32,060 nucleotides of DNA from Gemmatimonadaceae bacterium (GTDB lineage Bacteria; Gemmatimonadota; Gemmatimonadetes; Gemmatimonadales; Gemmatimonadaceae). A program made the position numbers and the translations under genes. The DNA lies in assembly GCA_019745365.1 (NCBI GenBank), contig JAIETI010000046.1, positions 1 through 32,060 of the forward strand. The letters are read 5' to 3'. Of the stretch, positions 16,039 to 24,109 are shown piece by piece. Numbering within the stretch: the stretch's first letter is position 1; the number at the start of each line of letters is the position of its first letter. The notes beneath the pieces are model-generated. The model saw nothing but the letters and a program-made list of their open reading frames with translations. It was not told the DNA's origin and made no database searches.

Positions 16039-16058
16039 TCCTTTCGCTCTCCTCAGGC

Positions 16059-16991
16059 ATGTTCCGCACCCTGCTGCTCTGGCTCTCGCGCCAGCCGTCG
16101 ATCTTCAACTTCGTCCGGCACAACGCGCTCGCGCGGTCGTTCGCGGCCCGCTTCGTGGCGGGAGAGACCATCGACTCCGCGTGTGCCGCGGTCGCCGAGC
16201 TGAATCGGCTCGGGATCACCGCCTCGCTCGATCTGCTCGGCGAGAGCGTGCGGAACGAGGCGGAGGCGCGGGCCACCGGGGCCACCTATCTCACCCTCCT
16301 CGACGAGATCGCGCGGCGGAAGCTCGATGCGAACGTGAGCGTCAAGCTGACGGCACTCGGGCAAGACATCAGCGATGCGCTGTGCGAGGAGAACATCCGC
16401 GCGATCCTCACCAAGGCGAAGGGGTACGGCTCCTTCGTCCGCCTCGACATGGAGTCGAGCGAGTACACACAGCGCACGCTCGACTTCTTCGCACAGAAGC
16501 TCCAGCCCGAGTTCGCTGGCACCGTGGGGATCGTGCTTCAGAGCGCGCTCCGGCGCACCGCGGAGGACATCACCTGGGCGAACGCGCTCCCCTGCCGCGT
16601 GCGCATCTGCAAAGGGGCGTATCTCGAGCCGGCCACCGTGGCGTTCCCCGATAAGCGGGATGTCGACGCGAACTACCTCTCGTGCGCGAAGACGCTCATC
16701 ACGCAGGGGACCTACCCAGGCATCGCGACGCACGACGAGCGGATCATCGATGAGCTGACCCGCTTCGCGCGCGCGAACGCGATCGCGCCCGACCGCTTCG
16801 AGTTCCAGATGCTCTACGGGGTGCGCCGCGACCTGCAGGAGAAGTTGGTGCGCGAAGGATGGCGGATGCGCGTCTATGTGCCCTACGGTGAGCAGTGGTA
16901 CCCGTACCTGATGCGTCGGCTCGCCGAGCGTCCGGCCAATGTCGCGTTCATCACCGGCAACGTGCTGCGTGAGCTCGTGAGTCGGCGCTAG
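16059..16991 (+). CDS. Proline dehydrogenase
   Basis: A 310-residue monofunctional, FAD-dependent proline dehydrogenase of the beta/alpha-barrel PutA-type family. It oxidises proline to pyrroline-5-carboxylate and feeds electrons to quinone. Conserved blocks are RICKGAYLEP, FEFQMLYGVR and the C-terminal RVYVPYGEQWYPYLMRRLAE, whose two arginines bind the proline carboxylate. It starts 20 nt after fadJ and probably belongs to the same operon. The partner P5C dehydrogenase is not in the window. Confidence 0.94.
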   Translation: MFRTLLLWLSRQPSIFNFVRHNALARSFAARFVAGETIDSACAAVAELNRLGITASLDLLGESVRNEAEARATGATYLTLLDEIARRKLDANVSVKLTALGQDISDALCEENIRAILTKAKGYGSFVRLDMESSEYTQRTLDFFAQKLQPEFAGTVGIVLQSALRRTAEDITWANALPCRVRICKGAYLEPATVAFPDKRDVDANYLSCAKTLITQGTYPGIATHDERIIDELTRFARANAIAPDRFEFQMLYGVRRDLQEKLVREGWRMRVYVPYGEQWYPYLMRRLAERPANVAFITGNVLRELVSRR

Positions 16992-16996
16992 CACGC

Positions 16997-17389
16997 ATGG
17001 GGCGTTTCCTCCCTCCCGATCACACGGCCGGCGACGAGCGCACGGTGGGCGGGTACGCCGCCGTACACGGCCGGCCGGCCGCGATCGACGGGAGCGATGG
17101 CGCCTCGTACTCGCTCGACATCCTCGTCGATGCGACCGAGGACGCGGCGGAGCCCTTCGCGGCCTACATCGTCTTTCTCCGCTGGCGACGGATCGGTCCG
17201 CAGGGGGTCGAAGGGCATCTCGAGACGGAGTACCTCGCGTGGGGCGAGACCGCGGCCGAGGCCGCGACGCGCGCGGGCGCGCTGACGCTCGACGCCGCCC
17301 GCGAAGAGCTCGAGCGCTCGCTCGCCCAGCACCGCCCACCGACCGAACGCCGCTGGTACGATGTGATGCGCGACCCGGATCCCGCGTGA
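16997..17389 (+). CDS. Uncharacterised small acidic protein
   Basis: A 130-residue soluble protein with no signal peptide, placed 5 nt after proline dehydrogenase and overlapping rsgA by GTGA. It has a beta-rich first half (SYSLDILVDATED, AAYIVFLRWRRIG, EGHLETEYLAW), a helical Ala/Glu-rich middle (residues 84-110), and ends RRWYDVMRDPDPA. I do not recognise the family. The tight packing on both sides argues that it is a real, co-translated gene. Confidence 0.72.
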   Translation: MGRFLPPDHTAGDERTVGGYAAVHGRPAAIDGSDGASYSLDILVDATEDAAEPFAAYIVFLRWRRIGPQGVEGHLETEYLAWGETAAEAATRAGALTLDAAREELERSLAQHRPPTERRWYDVMRDPDPA

Positions 17390-18315
17390 GCGATCGCGAC
17401 GGGATCGTGCTCCACGGCACGGGCGGCGTCTGGCGCGTGCGCTTGGCGGACGGCGAGGAATGCGATGCGACACTCGCCGGACGACTGAAACAGGACGATC
17501 GCGGCGGTGTGAAGCTCGCCGTAGGGGATCGGGTCGCGCTCGCCGAAGACGACCGCGGCGGCTGGCGCATCGCCGAGATCGCCGCGCGCACCGCGGTCCT
17601 CAGTCGCCGCGAACCGGGGCGCCGCGCCGGCGAGCGCGTGCTCGCGGCCAACGTCGATCAGGTCATCGTCGTCTTCGCCGCCGCGCAACCGGAACCACAT
17701 GTCCGGATGATCGACCGGTTCCTCGTCATCGCCGAAGGGAACGATCTCCGCGCGCGGCTCGTGCTGAACAAGGTCGATCTCGTCGACCCATCGGCACTCG
17801 ACACGCTCGCGGCGGACTACCTCGCGGCGGGGTACCCGGTCCATCGCACGAGTATCAAGAACGGCGTGGGACTTGCCGCGCTCCGCGCCGCGCTGAACGG
17901 CCGCGTCTCGGCATTCACCGGACCGTCGGGGGTGGGGAAGTCTTCGCTCCTCAACGTGCTGCTCCCCGGCATCGACCTCCGCACGCAGGAGATCTCCGCG
18001 TCGGTCAACAAAGGGCGGCACACTACCGTCGGCGCGCGACTGATCGCGCTCCCGGACTCGGACGGGGGCTATCTCGTCGACACCCCGGGGCTGCGCGAGG
18101 TCGGGATGTGGGGGCTCCCTTCGCGCGAGCTCGACCACTGCTTCCCCGAGTTCGCGTCGCTCCTCCACGACTGCCGCTTCGCTGATTGCGCGCACGAACA
18201 CGAACCCGATTGCGCGATCCTCGCCGCGGTCGCCGCCGGCACCCTCTCGCGGGCGCGGCATGAGAGCTACCTGAAACTCCGCGAGGAACTTCAGGTCGCG
18301 GAGCGGCGGTACTAG
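17386..18315 (+). CDS. rsgA: Small ribosomal subunit biogenesis GTPase RsgA
   Basis: A 309-residue circularly permuted GTPase that checks late 30S subunit maturation. An N-terminal OB-fold (residues 1-70) precedes G motifs in the permuted order: LNKVD (G4), then GPSGVGKSSLLN (Walker A), then DTPGLRE (G3). The C-terminal zinc knuckle is C-RFAD-C-A-H-EHEPD-C. The start GTG 17386 overlaps the upstream stop (GTGA) and agrees with the family N-terminus. Confidence 0.95.
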   Translation: MSDRDGIVLHGTGGVWRVRLADGEECDATLAGRLKQDDRGGVKLAVGDRVALAEDDRGGWRIAEIAARTAVLSRREPGRRAGERVLAANVDQVIVVFAAAQPEPHVRMIDRFLVIAEGNDLRARLVLNKVDLVDPSALDTLAADYLAAGYPVHRTSIKNGVGLAALRAALNGRVSAFTGPSGVGKSSLLNVLLPGIDLRTQEISASVNKGRHTTVGARLIALPDSDGGYLVDTPGLREVGMWGLPSRELDHCFPEFASLLHDCRFADCAHEHEPDCAILAAVAAGTLSRARHESYLKLREELQVAERRY

Positions 18316-18375
18316 GGGTCAAACCCTGGGTGCAGCGCCGCTGTCCCATCTCCGGTCCTCAGCCCATTCTCGATC

Positions 18376-19341
18376 ATGCGCCCTCGGTTCGCTCTCGCTC
18401 TCGTGTTCGTCCCCGGCCTGCTCGCGGCGCAGTCGCTCGATGGCGCGATCGCGCAGTACAAGGCCCGCGACTACGCCGCGGCTCAGGCCGCCTTCGCGGC
18501 GCTGGCCCAGCGCGCACCGAGCGACCCCGCGCCCCAGTTCTGGCTCGGCCGCAGCTATCTCGCGCTCGACAACCACGAGGCGTCGGCGAAGGCGTTCGAG
18601 CGGGCCGTGGCGCTCAATGACAAGAGCAGCGAGTATCACCTCTGGCTCGGGCGGGCGCTGGGACGCCAGGCGCAGCAGGCGAGCAAGTTCAAGCAGCCCT
18701 TCCTCGCGCGTCGCGTGAAGGCGGAGTGGGAGCGGGCGATCGCCCTCGACCCGCGAAGCCTCGAGCCGCGGGAGCAGATCATCGACTTCTATCTGCAGGC
18801 GCCGGGCTTCATGGGTGGGGGCGTGGACAAGGCGCGCGCACAGCAGGCCGAGATCAGCCGCCTGAGCGCGTACCGGGGCGCGTTCGTCGAGGCGAAGATC
18901 GCCGCGCACGAGAAGGACGACCTCGGCGTCGAACGCATCCTGCGCAGCGGAACGGCCAAGTATCCAGACTCCGTCGCCGTGGTGTCGGCACTCGCGAACT
19001 TCTATGCGAGCAAGAACCGCTACCCGGATGCGTGGGCGACGATCGACGGCTACGCCGCGAAGCATCAGAAGAACCCGATCGCGCAGTTCATGATCGGGCG
19101 CATGGCGGCGATCACCGGGCAGCAGCTCGATCGCGGCGAGGCGGCGCTCCGCAGTTATCTCGCGACCCCGCTCCTTCCCGAGGACGAAGGACCGCCGTCG
19201 TACTCCGCGACGCAGATGCGGCTCGGCGGGATCTACGAGAAGCGCGGCGACAAGGCGCGGGCGCGTGCGGCGTACCAGGAAGCGCTGCGTCTCGACAAGA
19301 ACAACACCGGCGCGAAGCGAGCGCTCGACGCGCTGAAGTGA
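18376..19341 (+). CDS. Exported TPR-repeat protein
   Basis: A 321-residue protein with a signal peptide (hydrophobic residues 5-18, likely cleavage after LLAAQ) and several tetratricopeptide repeats. Clear repeats begin at DGAIAQYKARDYAAAQAAF, PAPQFWLGRSYLALDNHEA and, near the end, MRLGGIYEKRGDKARARAAY. It is probably a periplasmic scaffold for protein-protein contacts. The region between residues 130 and 180 (GFMGGGVDKA) departs from the repeat pattern. It follows rsgA by 60 nt without an evident terminator, so read-through is possible. No Shine-Dalgarno site is seen before ATG 18376. Confidence 0.82.
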   Translation: MRPRFALALVFVPGLLAAQSLDGAIAQYKARDYAAAQAAFAALAQRAPSDPAPQFWLGRSYLALDNHEASAKAFERAVALNDKSSEYHLWLGRALGRQAQQASKFKQPFLARRVKAEWERAIALDPRSLEPREQIIDFYLQAPGFMGGGVDKARAQQAEISRLSAYRGAFVEAKIAAHEKDDLGVERILRSGTAKYPDSVAVVSALANFYASKNRYPDAWATIDGYAAKHQKNPIAQFMIGRMAAITGQQLDRGEAALRSYLATPLLPEDEGPPSYSATQMRLGGIYEKRGDKARARAAYQEALRLDKNNTGAKRALDALK

Positions 19342-19350
19342 TGCGCGGCG

Positions 19351-19998
19351 CTACGGGCTGAGTCGGCTCCGGCGCCACGCCGCGCCGGCGCGCTCGTAGC
19401 GCACCCGGTCGTGCAAGCGGGAGGCACGCCCCTGCCAGAACTCGAAAGCCTGCGGCGTGACGCGGAACCCGCCCCAGTGCGGCGGAAGCGGTACGTCATC
19501 GCCTGCACGCGTCCGCTCGACCTCGGCCACCCGCGCCTCGAGCGTCGCGCGGTCCGGAAGAACCGACGACTGCTCTGACGCCCACGCGCCGAGCTGGCTC
19601 CCCCGGGGTCGCGAGGTGAAATACGCCGCGCTCTCTGCCGCCGAAGTTCGGGTCACGTCGCCGGTGATGCGCACCTGCCGTTCGAGCACGGGCCACCAGA
19701 AGCAGAGCGCGGCCTTCGGATGCGCGGTCAGGGCGCGTCCTTTGGCGCTCCGATAATCGGTGAAGAACACGAAGCCGTCTGCATCGAAGCCCTTCAACAG
19801 CACCACGCGCGCTTCGGGCGCACCGCTCGCGTCGACGGTCGCGAGCGTCATCGCGTTGCGTTCCTCGATGCCAGCGCGCTCGGCGTCCGCGAACCAGTGG
19901 GCGAACTGCCGCACCGGATCGGGATCCGCCACGAGCTCAGAGAACTCGGCCTTCAGGTACTCGCGTCGCAGGTCGGCGATCGACACAGGGAACTCCAT
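19351..19998 (-). CDS. pdxH: Pyridoxamine 5'-phosphate oxidase
   Basis: A 215-residue FMN enzyme converting pyridoxine or pyridoxamine 5'-phosphate to pyridoxal 5'-phosphate. The FMN block is ARVVLLKGFD, SRPRGSQLGAWASEQS is a conserved substrate and dimer loop, and the C-terminus has WGGFRVTP, FEFWQG and the substrate-binding RLHDR. ATG 19998 fits the family start, although the frame is open to 20058. It is divergent from the sigma-factor gene with only 23 bases between starts. TACATT, read on the minus strand at 20021-20026, is a possible -10 box. Confidence 0.95.
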   Translation of the reverse strand: MEFPVSIADLRREYLKAEFSELVADPDPVRQFAHWFADAERAGIEERNAMTLATVDASGAPEARVVLLKGFDADGFVFFTDYRSAKGRALTAHPKAALCFWWPVLERQVRITGDVTRTSAAESAAYFTSRPRGSQLGAWASEQSSVLPDRATLEARVAEVERTRAGDDVPLPPHWGGFRVTPQAFEFWQGRASRLHDRVRYERAGAAWRRSRLSP

Positions 19999-20021
19999 AG
20001 CGCCAGCGGGATTGGTGGGTA

Positions 20022-20612
20022 ATGTACAGTATGGCCGAGTCTGCTCCGATCCCCGCACCGGACTTCCGGGAGACCGCCCTCCCGTTCCTGCCGGATGTGT
20101 ATCGGTTCGCGCGGTCGCTCACGCGGGATGCCGCCGACGCCGACGACGTGGTGCAGGAGACCTTTCTGCGCGCCCTCCGGTCCTGGCGCACCTTCATTCC
20201 GGGCTCGGACTGCCGGCGCTGGCTCTTCACCATCTGCCGCAACGTCTACCTCCGCTCACGGGAGCGGGCCGAGCGGCAGGTCGCACTCGACGACGGCGAC
20301 GACGAAGCGATCGCCGCGGTCCAGGCGCATGCGGGGTGGGTGCGCGATGGCACCGACGTGCTCCTCGCCCGCCTCGACCTCGGCCCCGCGATCTCGGCCG
20401 CGCTCGACGAACTCAGCGAGCCCTTCCGATCGGCGGTGGTCCTCGTCGATCTCGAGGACCACTCCTACGAGGAGGCGGCGGCCATCCTCGAGGTTCCCGT
20501 CGGGACGGTCCGCTCCCGACTCTTCCGGGCCCGTCGACTGCTGCAGGAGCGCCTCGCGCGCTTCGCGCAGGACGCCGGCTTCACCACCTCGCCTGCTGGA
20601 GGCATGCGATGA
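20022..20612 (+). CDS. RNA polymerase ECF-type sigma factor
   Basis: A 196-residue sigma-70 family protein with regions 2 and 4 only. Region 2 contains DVYRFARSLTRDAADADDVVQETFLRAL, with the core-binding and -10-reading helices. Region 4 has SYEEAAAILEVPVGTVRSRL, the helix-turn-helix that reads the -35 element. The linker between the regions is rather long (about residues 85-130). ATG 20022 and ATG 20031 are both possible; the second removes only three residues. The 3' end overlaps a zinc-binding anti-sigma gene by ATGA, the usual arrangement for a sigma factor held inactive until a signal. Confidence 0.93.
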   Translation: MYSMAESAPIPAPDFRETALPFLPDVYRFARSLTRDAADADDVVQETFLRALRSWRTFIPGSDCRRWLFTICRNVYLRSRERAERQVALDDGDDEAIAAVQAHAGWVRDGTDVLLARLDLGPAISAALDELSEPFRSAVVLVDLEDHSYEEAAAILEVPVGTVRSRLFRARRLLQERLARFAQDAGFTTSPAGGMR

Positions 20613-20863
20613 CCGATCACCCCCCCGAGTCGGCGTGCCATCGCGCTATGCGCCGCCTCTTCGACTTCCTCGACGGCGAGCTCGCCGACGCGGACGACGC
20701 CGCACTCCGCGCGCATCTGGCCGAATGCCGCGACTGCCTCGCGCACGCGGAGTTCGAACGTACCGTGCTCGCGGCGGTGGCCGCGCAGCGTGGCGGTGCG
20801 CCGCTCCCGGAGGCCACGCGCGCGCGGGTCATGGCCGCGCTCGAGGAGGCAGGGCTCTCGTGA
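20609..20863 (+). CDS. Zinc-finger anti-sigma factor (zf-HC2)
   Basis: An 84-residue protein with the zinc motif HLAECRDC preceded by an upstream conserved His (H11), the zf-HC2 anti-sigma signature. It has no membrane segment, so it is a soluble anti-sigma like RsrA or ChrR-type regulators, and the cysteines could sense oxidants or metal. It overlaps the sigma gene at its start (ATGA) and moaB at its end (GTGA). GGAGG at 20598-20602 lies 6 nt before ATG 20609. Confidence 0.88.
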   Translation: MTDHPPESACHRAMRRLFDFLDGELADADDAALRAHLAECRDCLAHAEFERTVLAAVAAQRGGAPLPEATRARVMAALEEAGLS

Positions 20864-21381
20864 CGCTCCCGGAGGGGGTGCGCGAGCACCGCGCCGCCGC
20901 GGCGGAGCGCGCGGTCGCCTGCGCGGTCCTGACGGTCTCGGATTCCCGCACGCTGGCGACCGATGAGAGTGGCCGGCTGGCCGTGGAGCGCCTCGTCGCC
21001 GCCGGCTTCACTGTCGTCGTGCGCGAGTTGCTGCCGAACGACGAGGCGGCGTTGACCGCACGCGTGGCGGCACTCGCTGCGGACGCCGCCGTCGACGTCG
21101 TGCTCATCACCGGAGGCACGGGGCTCGGCACGCGCGATCGCAGTGTCGAAGCGGTGCGCCCGCTGTTGACCAAAGAGCTCCCCGGCTTCGGCGAGCTCTT
21201 CCGGCAGCTGAGCTTTCAGGAGCAGATCGGCCCGGCCGCGATGCTCACCCGTGCGCTCGCCGGCGCGATCAACAGCACTTTCGTCGTGGTGCTCCCGGGG
21301 TCGAAGGCCGCCGTGGCGCTCGCGTCCGACCGACTCCTCGTGCCCGAACTCCGGCACGCGGTGCGCGAACTGCGCCGATGA
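20860..21381 (+). CDS. moaB: Molybdenum cofactor biosynthesis protein MoaB
   Basis: A 173-residue MoaB/MogA-type protein that adenylylates molybdopterin, preparing it for metal insertion. The fold markers are AVLTVSDSR near residue 20, the nucleotide loop LITGGTGLGTRDRS, and the PGS motif in VVLPGSKAA. GTG 20860 overlaps the anti-sigma stop. Being translated in one chain with a sigma/anti-sigma pair is unusual for this housekeeping gene, and no other Moco gene is in the window. Confidence 0.92.
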   Translation: MTLPEGVREHRAAAAERAVACAVLTVSDSRTLATDESGRLAVERLVAAGFTVVVRELLPNDEAALTARVAALAADAAVDVVLITGGTGLGTRDRSVEAVRPLLTKELPGFGELFRQLSFQEQIGPAAMLTRALAGAINSTFVVVLPGSKAAVALASDRLLVPELRHAVRELRR

Positions 21382-21959
21382 CGCTCGAGAGCTGGCTCGC
21401 GTTGCCGATCGGCGTCGGCCTCGCGGCGGCGTGCGGGCTGCGGGTCTTTCTTCCTCTCTTCGTCGCGGCCGCGGCGGCGCACGCGGGGGTGCTCCCACTC
21501 ACGAGCGGATTCGGCTGGCTCGCGACCGTCCCTGCGCTGATCGTGCTCGGCGTGGCGACCGTCACCGAGGTGGCCGCGTACTACGTCCCGTGGCTCGACC
21601 ACGCGCTCGATGTGCTCGCTGCGCCAGTCGCGACGATCGCGGGGGTCCTCGTGAGCGCGAGCGTGATGGTCGAGTTTCCGCCGCCGGTGCGGTGGGCGCT
21701 GGCGATCATCGCGGGCGGCGGTGCGGCCGGGCTCCTGCAGGGAGCGACCACGGTGCTGCGTGCGAAGAGCGGACTCTTGACCGGCGGGCTCGCGAACCCG
21801 GTCGTCGCCACGTTCGAGCTGGTCGGTGCGCTGGCCCTCGCGCTGCTCGCGGTCTTCCTCCCACTCGCGGCGGTCGCGGGGGCGTTGCTCATGGGGATCG
21901 TTGCATGGCGGCGACGACGAGCAGGGGCGATCGCCTCGCCCGCGGCTCGCGCGCCGTGA
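21378..21959 (+). CDS. DUF4126-family membrane protein
   Basis: A 193-residue hydrophobic protein with about five membrane segments, among them residues 8-35, 45-65, 75-95 and 152-178. Conserved-looking pieces are ACGLRVFLPLF near the N-terminus and TGGLANPVVATFE in the third quarter, both typical of DUF4126. Function is unknown in the family. It overlaps the moaB stop by ATGA, making it the last member of a four-gene overlapping chain. The C-terminus is basic and then Ala-rich. Confidence 0.85.
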   Translation: MTLESWLALPIGVGLAAACGLRVFLPLFVAAAAAHAGVLPLTSGFGWLATVPALIVLGVATVTEVAAYYVPWLDHALDVLAAPVATIAGVLVSASVMVEFPPPVRWALAIIAGGGAAGLLQGATTVLRAKSGLLTGGLANPVVATFELVGALALALLAVFLPLAAVAGALLMGIVAWRRRRAGAIASPAARAP

Positions 21960-22012
21960 ACCTTGCCGCGGTGATCGGGTAAGACCTCCCGACCTCACCC
22001 GTGAGGAAGCAC

Positions 22013-22477
22013 ATGCCGCAGCAAGCTGTCTGGACCCTTTTCCTCGTCGGTGCGCTCAGCGCGGCCGAGCCTGTGGATGCGCAGTCGTGGGCGCGGCGAC
22101 GCGATCCGCGCTGGGAGCAGGATCGCCGCGATGACGACCGCCGACGTGAACGAGATCGTGATCGCGACCGGGATCGCGACCGGGCGCGATCGCGCGACCA
22201 CGACCATGACTGGGACGAGCGCCGTCGCGATCGGGACGACGCCCGGTGGGACCGCGACGAGGCACGTGATGTGTTCTGGCTCGATCGCGATGGCCTGGAG
22301 TGGCGACGCGATCGGCGGAGTGGCGGCTGGCTCTCGGTGCGCGGCCCCTCGTGGGCGCGCGATCGGTGGCGCGACTGTCGACGCTCGCGCGGGTGGCGCG
22401 ACCACGATCACGTCATCGTGATCTCGCCGCAGTCGCGCCGGACGGTGGAGATCTATGCCGTGCCGTCGCGCTGCTGA
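22013..22477 (+). CDS. Exported Arg/Asp-repeat protein
   Basis: A 154-residue protein with a signal peptide (hydrophobic residues 5-17, likely cleavage after VDAQ) and a strongly charged body. Residues 43-80 are nearly all Arg, Asp and His in alternating RD and HD dipeptides. The C-terminal half adds Trp-rich segments (VFWLDRDGLEW, GGWLSVRGPSW) and a beta-like end (DHVIVISPQSRRTVEIYAV). Two cysteines, C122 and C154, could pair. ATG 22013 has GAGGAAG at 22003-22009; GTG 22001 is less likely. The underlying DNA is an imperfect tandem repeat. The family is not recognised. It could bind ions, polyanions or the cell wall. Confidence 0.68.
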   Translation: MPQQAVWTLFLVGALSAAEPVDAQSWARRRDPRWEQDRRDDDRRRERDRDRDRDRDRARSRDHDHDWDERRRDRDDARWDRDEARDVFWLDRDGLEWRRDRRSGGWLSVRGPSWARDRWRDCRRSRGWRDHDHVIVISPQSRRTVEIYAVPSRC

Positions 22478-22479
22478 CG

Positions 22480-22502
22480 GCGCGAGGTGATGGGTGTCGC
22501 GC
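22480..22502. terminator. Hairpin between convergent genes
   Basis: GCGCGA (22480-22485) can pair with TCGCGC (22497-22502) across an 11-base loop in the short gap between the RD-repeat gene and dacB. No T run follows on either strand, so this is a weak candidate for bidirectional transcript ends. Confidence 0.3.
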
Positions 22503-24067
22503 TAGTTGCGTGACCAGCTCGCGAGCGTGGCACCCATCGCATCCATCGCCGATTTGGCGCGCCACCGATCGCTGCCGTTGTAGATGAACGCGAAGGCCAG
22601 CGTCTCGCCGTTCCGCGCGGTGACGAGACCGCCGAGCGAAGCGACGTCGTTGGTCGTCCCGGTCTTCCCGCGCAGATTCCCCTGCGCCGGCGTCGCCTTC
22701 ATCCGGCGGCGGAGCGTCTCCGTCTCGCCCGCCACCGGGAGCGAGGCCGCGAGCGTCGCGCCCCAGGGCGCGCGCATCGAGTAGCCGAGCAGCTTGACCA
22801 TCGAGCGCGGGGTGACGCGATCGAGCGTCGAGAGCCCGCTCCCGTCGGCGGCGCGCACCTCGGTCGGCTCGACGCCGACCTTCTCATACATGAAGCGACG
22901 GAGCATCGTGTTGGCGTTCTCCGCCGATCCGACCACGCCAGAGGAGCGCGCCGCGTTCCGGAAGAGCAGTTCAGCGAAGTGGTTGTTGCTCTCCCCGTTC
23001 ATCTTCTCGATGAGGGTGGCGAGCGTCGCTGAGGGCAACGTCGCGACACGCGCGGAGCCGACCGGTGTCGTCGCGAGCCGAAGGGTGCCATCCACCTGCA
23101 CCCCCGCGTCGCGGAGCGCAGCGCGGAACGCTCCCGTCGTGTACAGGGCGGGATCCTCGAGCACCACGGCGTAGCTGCGCGGCGCGCTGCGCGAGCCGAT
23201 CGATCCGCTCACGATGAGTCCGTCGTCCGTTTGCCGCACGCCGATCCGCGCGCTGCGGGAGCCGGCGACCACCTTCACGTTCGACCGTACCGGGAAGCCC
23301 TCGGCATCCGGCGTCACGCGCACCACGGCGCGGCCGTTCTCGGCGCGAACGACGACGGTGGCCACGTTCTCGTTGAAGGAGAGCGCGCTCACCCGGGCCG
23401 CGTACTTCGCTCCGAGGTAGCGGCGGCGCCACCCCTCCGGCACCCCGCGATCCTCGAAGGCGCTGGCGTCACCGACCAGATCACCGGTCACGCGGCGCAC
23501 GCCGGTCGCGGCCACCGTGCGCGCCAAGGCATGGAGCGGCGTCTCTCCGCCGGCGCGCTCGGAGAGCGCCGGATCACCCGCCCCGCGGAGATAGAGGTTG
23601 CCCCGCACGGTGCCGTCGGCGCCGAGCGCACCGTCGCGCAGCACATCGGTCGAGAAGCGCCCGTTCGCGCCGAAGCGATCGAAGGCGAGCGCCGACGTGT
23701 AGAGCTTCATCGTCGAGGCGGGAAGGAGCTGCTGGTCGCCGTTCCGCGTGAAGAGCGTATCGCCGCGCGAGAGCGAGACGACCATCACCCCCCAGCGGCC
23801 GCCACGGCTCGCGCGGTCGAGCATCGCACCGAGGTCCGTCGCGAGCGCGTCCGCGCCGCTCGGCGAGGTCCAGTGGATCGCGGCCGCCGCTGGCGCGGCT
23901 TTCGCCTTGGTGCGGGCCTTCGCACGGCTCACCGGCTTCACGATCGTCGCCTTCGCGCGACTCTTCGCCTTGGCGCCGCGCGTGGCGCGCTGCGCCGTGG
24001 CGGGGGCGCTCGACACGCCGAGCAGAGCGACGGCGAGGAGGAGAAGGCGACGAAGGGGCAGGGGCAT
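22502..24067 (-). CDS. dacB: D-alanyl-D-alanine carboxypeptidase / endopeptidase (PBP4, S13)
   Basis: A 521-residue periplasmic penicillin-binding protein of peptidase family S13. It removes terminal D-Ala and cuts peptide cross-bridges in peptidoglycan. A signal peptide (residues 1-26, ending ATAQ) is followed by an unusual Lys/Arg/Ala-rich spacer (27-62). The active-site motifs are STMK (S118, K121), SNN in GESNNHFAE, and KTGT in RGKTGTTND. Length and motif order match the family. It lies 42 nt downstream of the nagX-like gene, probably in the same transcript. Confidence 0.94.
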   Translation of the reverse strand: MPLPLRRLLLLAVALLGVSSAPATAQRATRGAKAKSRAKATIVKPVSRAKARTKAKAAPAAAAIHWTSPSGADALATDLGAMLDRASRGGRWGVMVVSLSRGDTLFTRNGDQQLLPASTMKLYTSALAFDRFGANGRFSTDVLRDGALGADGTVRGNLYLRGAGDPALSERAGGETPLHALARTVAATGVRRVTGDLVGDASAFEDRGVPEGWRRRYLGAKYAARVSALSFNENVATVVVRAENGRAVVRVTPDAEGFPVRSNVKVVAGSRSARIGVRQTDDGLIVSGSIGSRSAPRSYAVVLEDPALYTTGAFRAALRDAGVQVDGTLRLATTPVGSARVATLPSATLATLIEKMNGESNNHFAELLFRNAARSSGVVGSAENANTMLRRFMYEKVGVEPTEVRAADGSGLSTLDRVTPRSMVKLLGYSMRAPWGATLAASLPVAGETETLRRRMKATPAQGNLRGKTGTTNDVASLGGLVTARNGETLAFAFIYNGSDRWRAKSAMDAMGATLASWSRN

Positions 24068-24109
24068 GCGGGGCGGGGCAGGGAGGGCGCGGCCTCCCCG
24101 CGGGAGAGG

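Noticed and set aside
21995-22411. 138-aa hydrophobic frame opposite the RD-repeat gene
   Set aside because: Its Ile/Ala/Val richness is the complement of RD codons. The plus-strand frame has a Shine-Dalgarno site, a signal peptide and a sensible end, so it is preferred.
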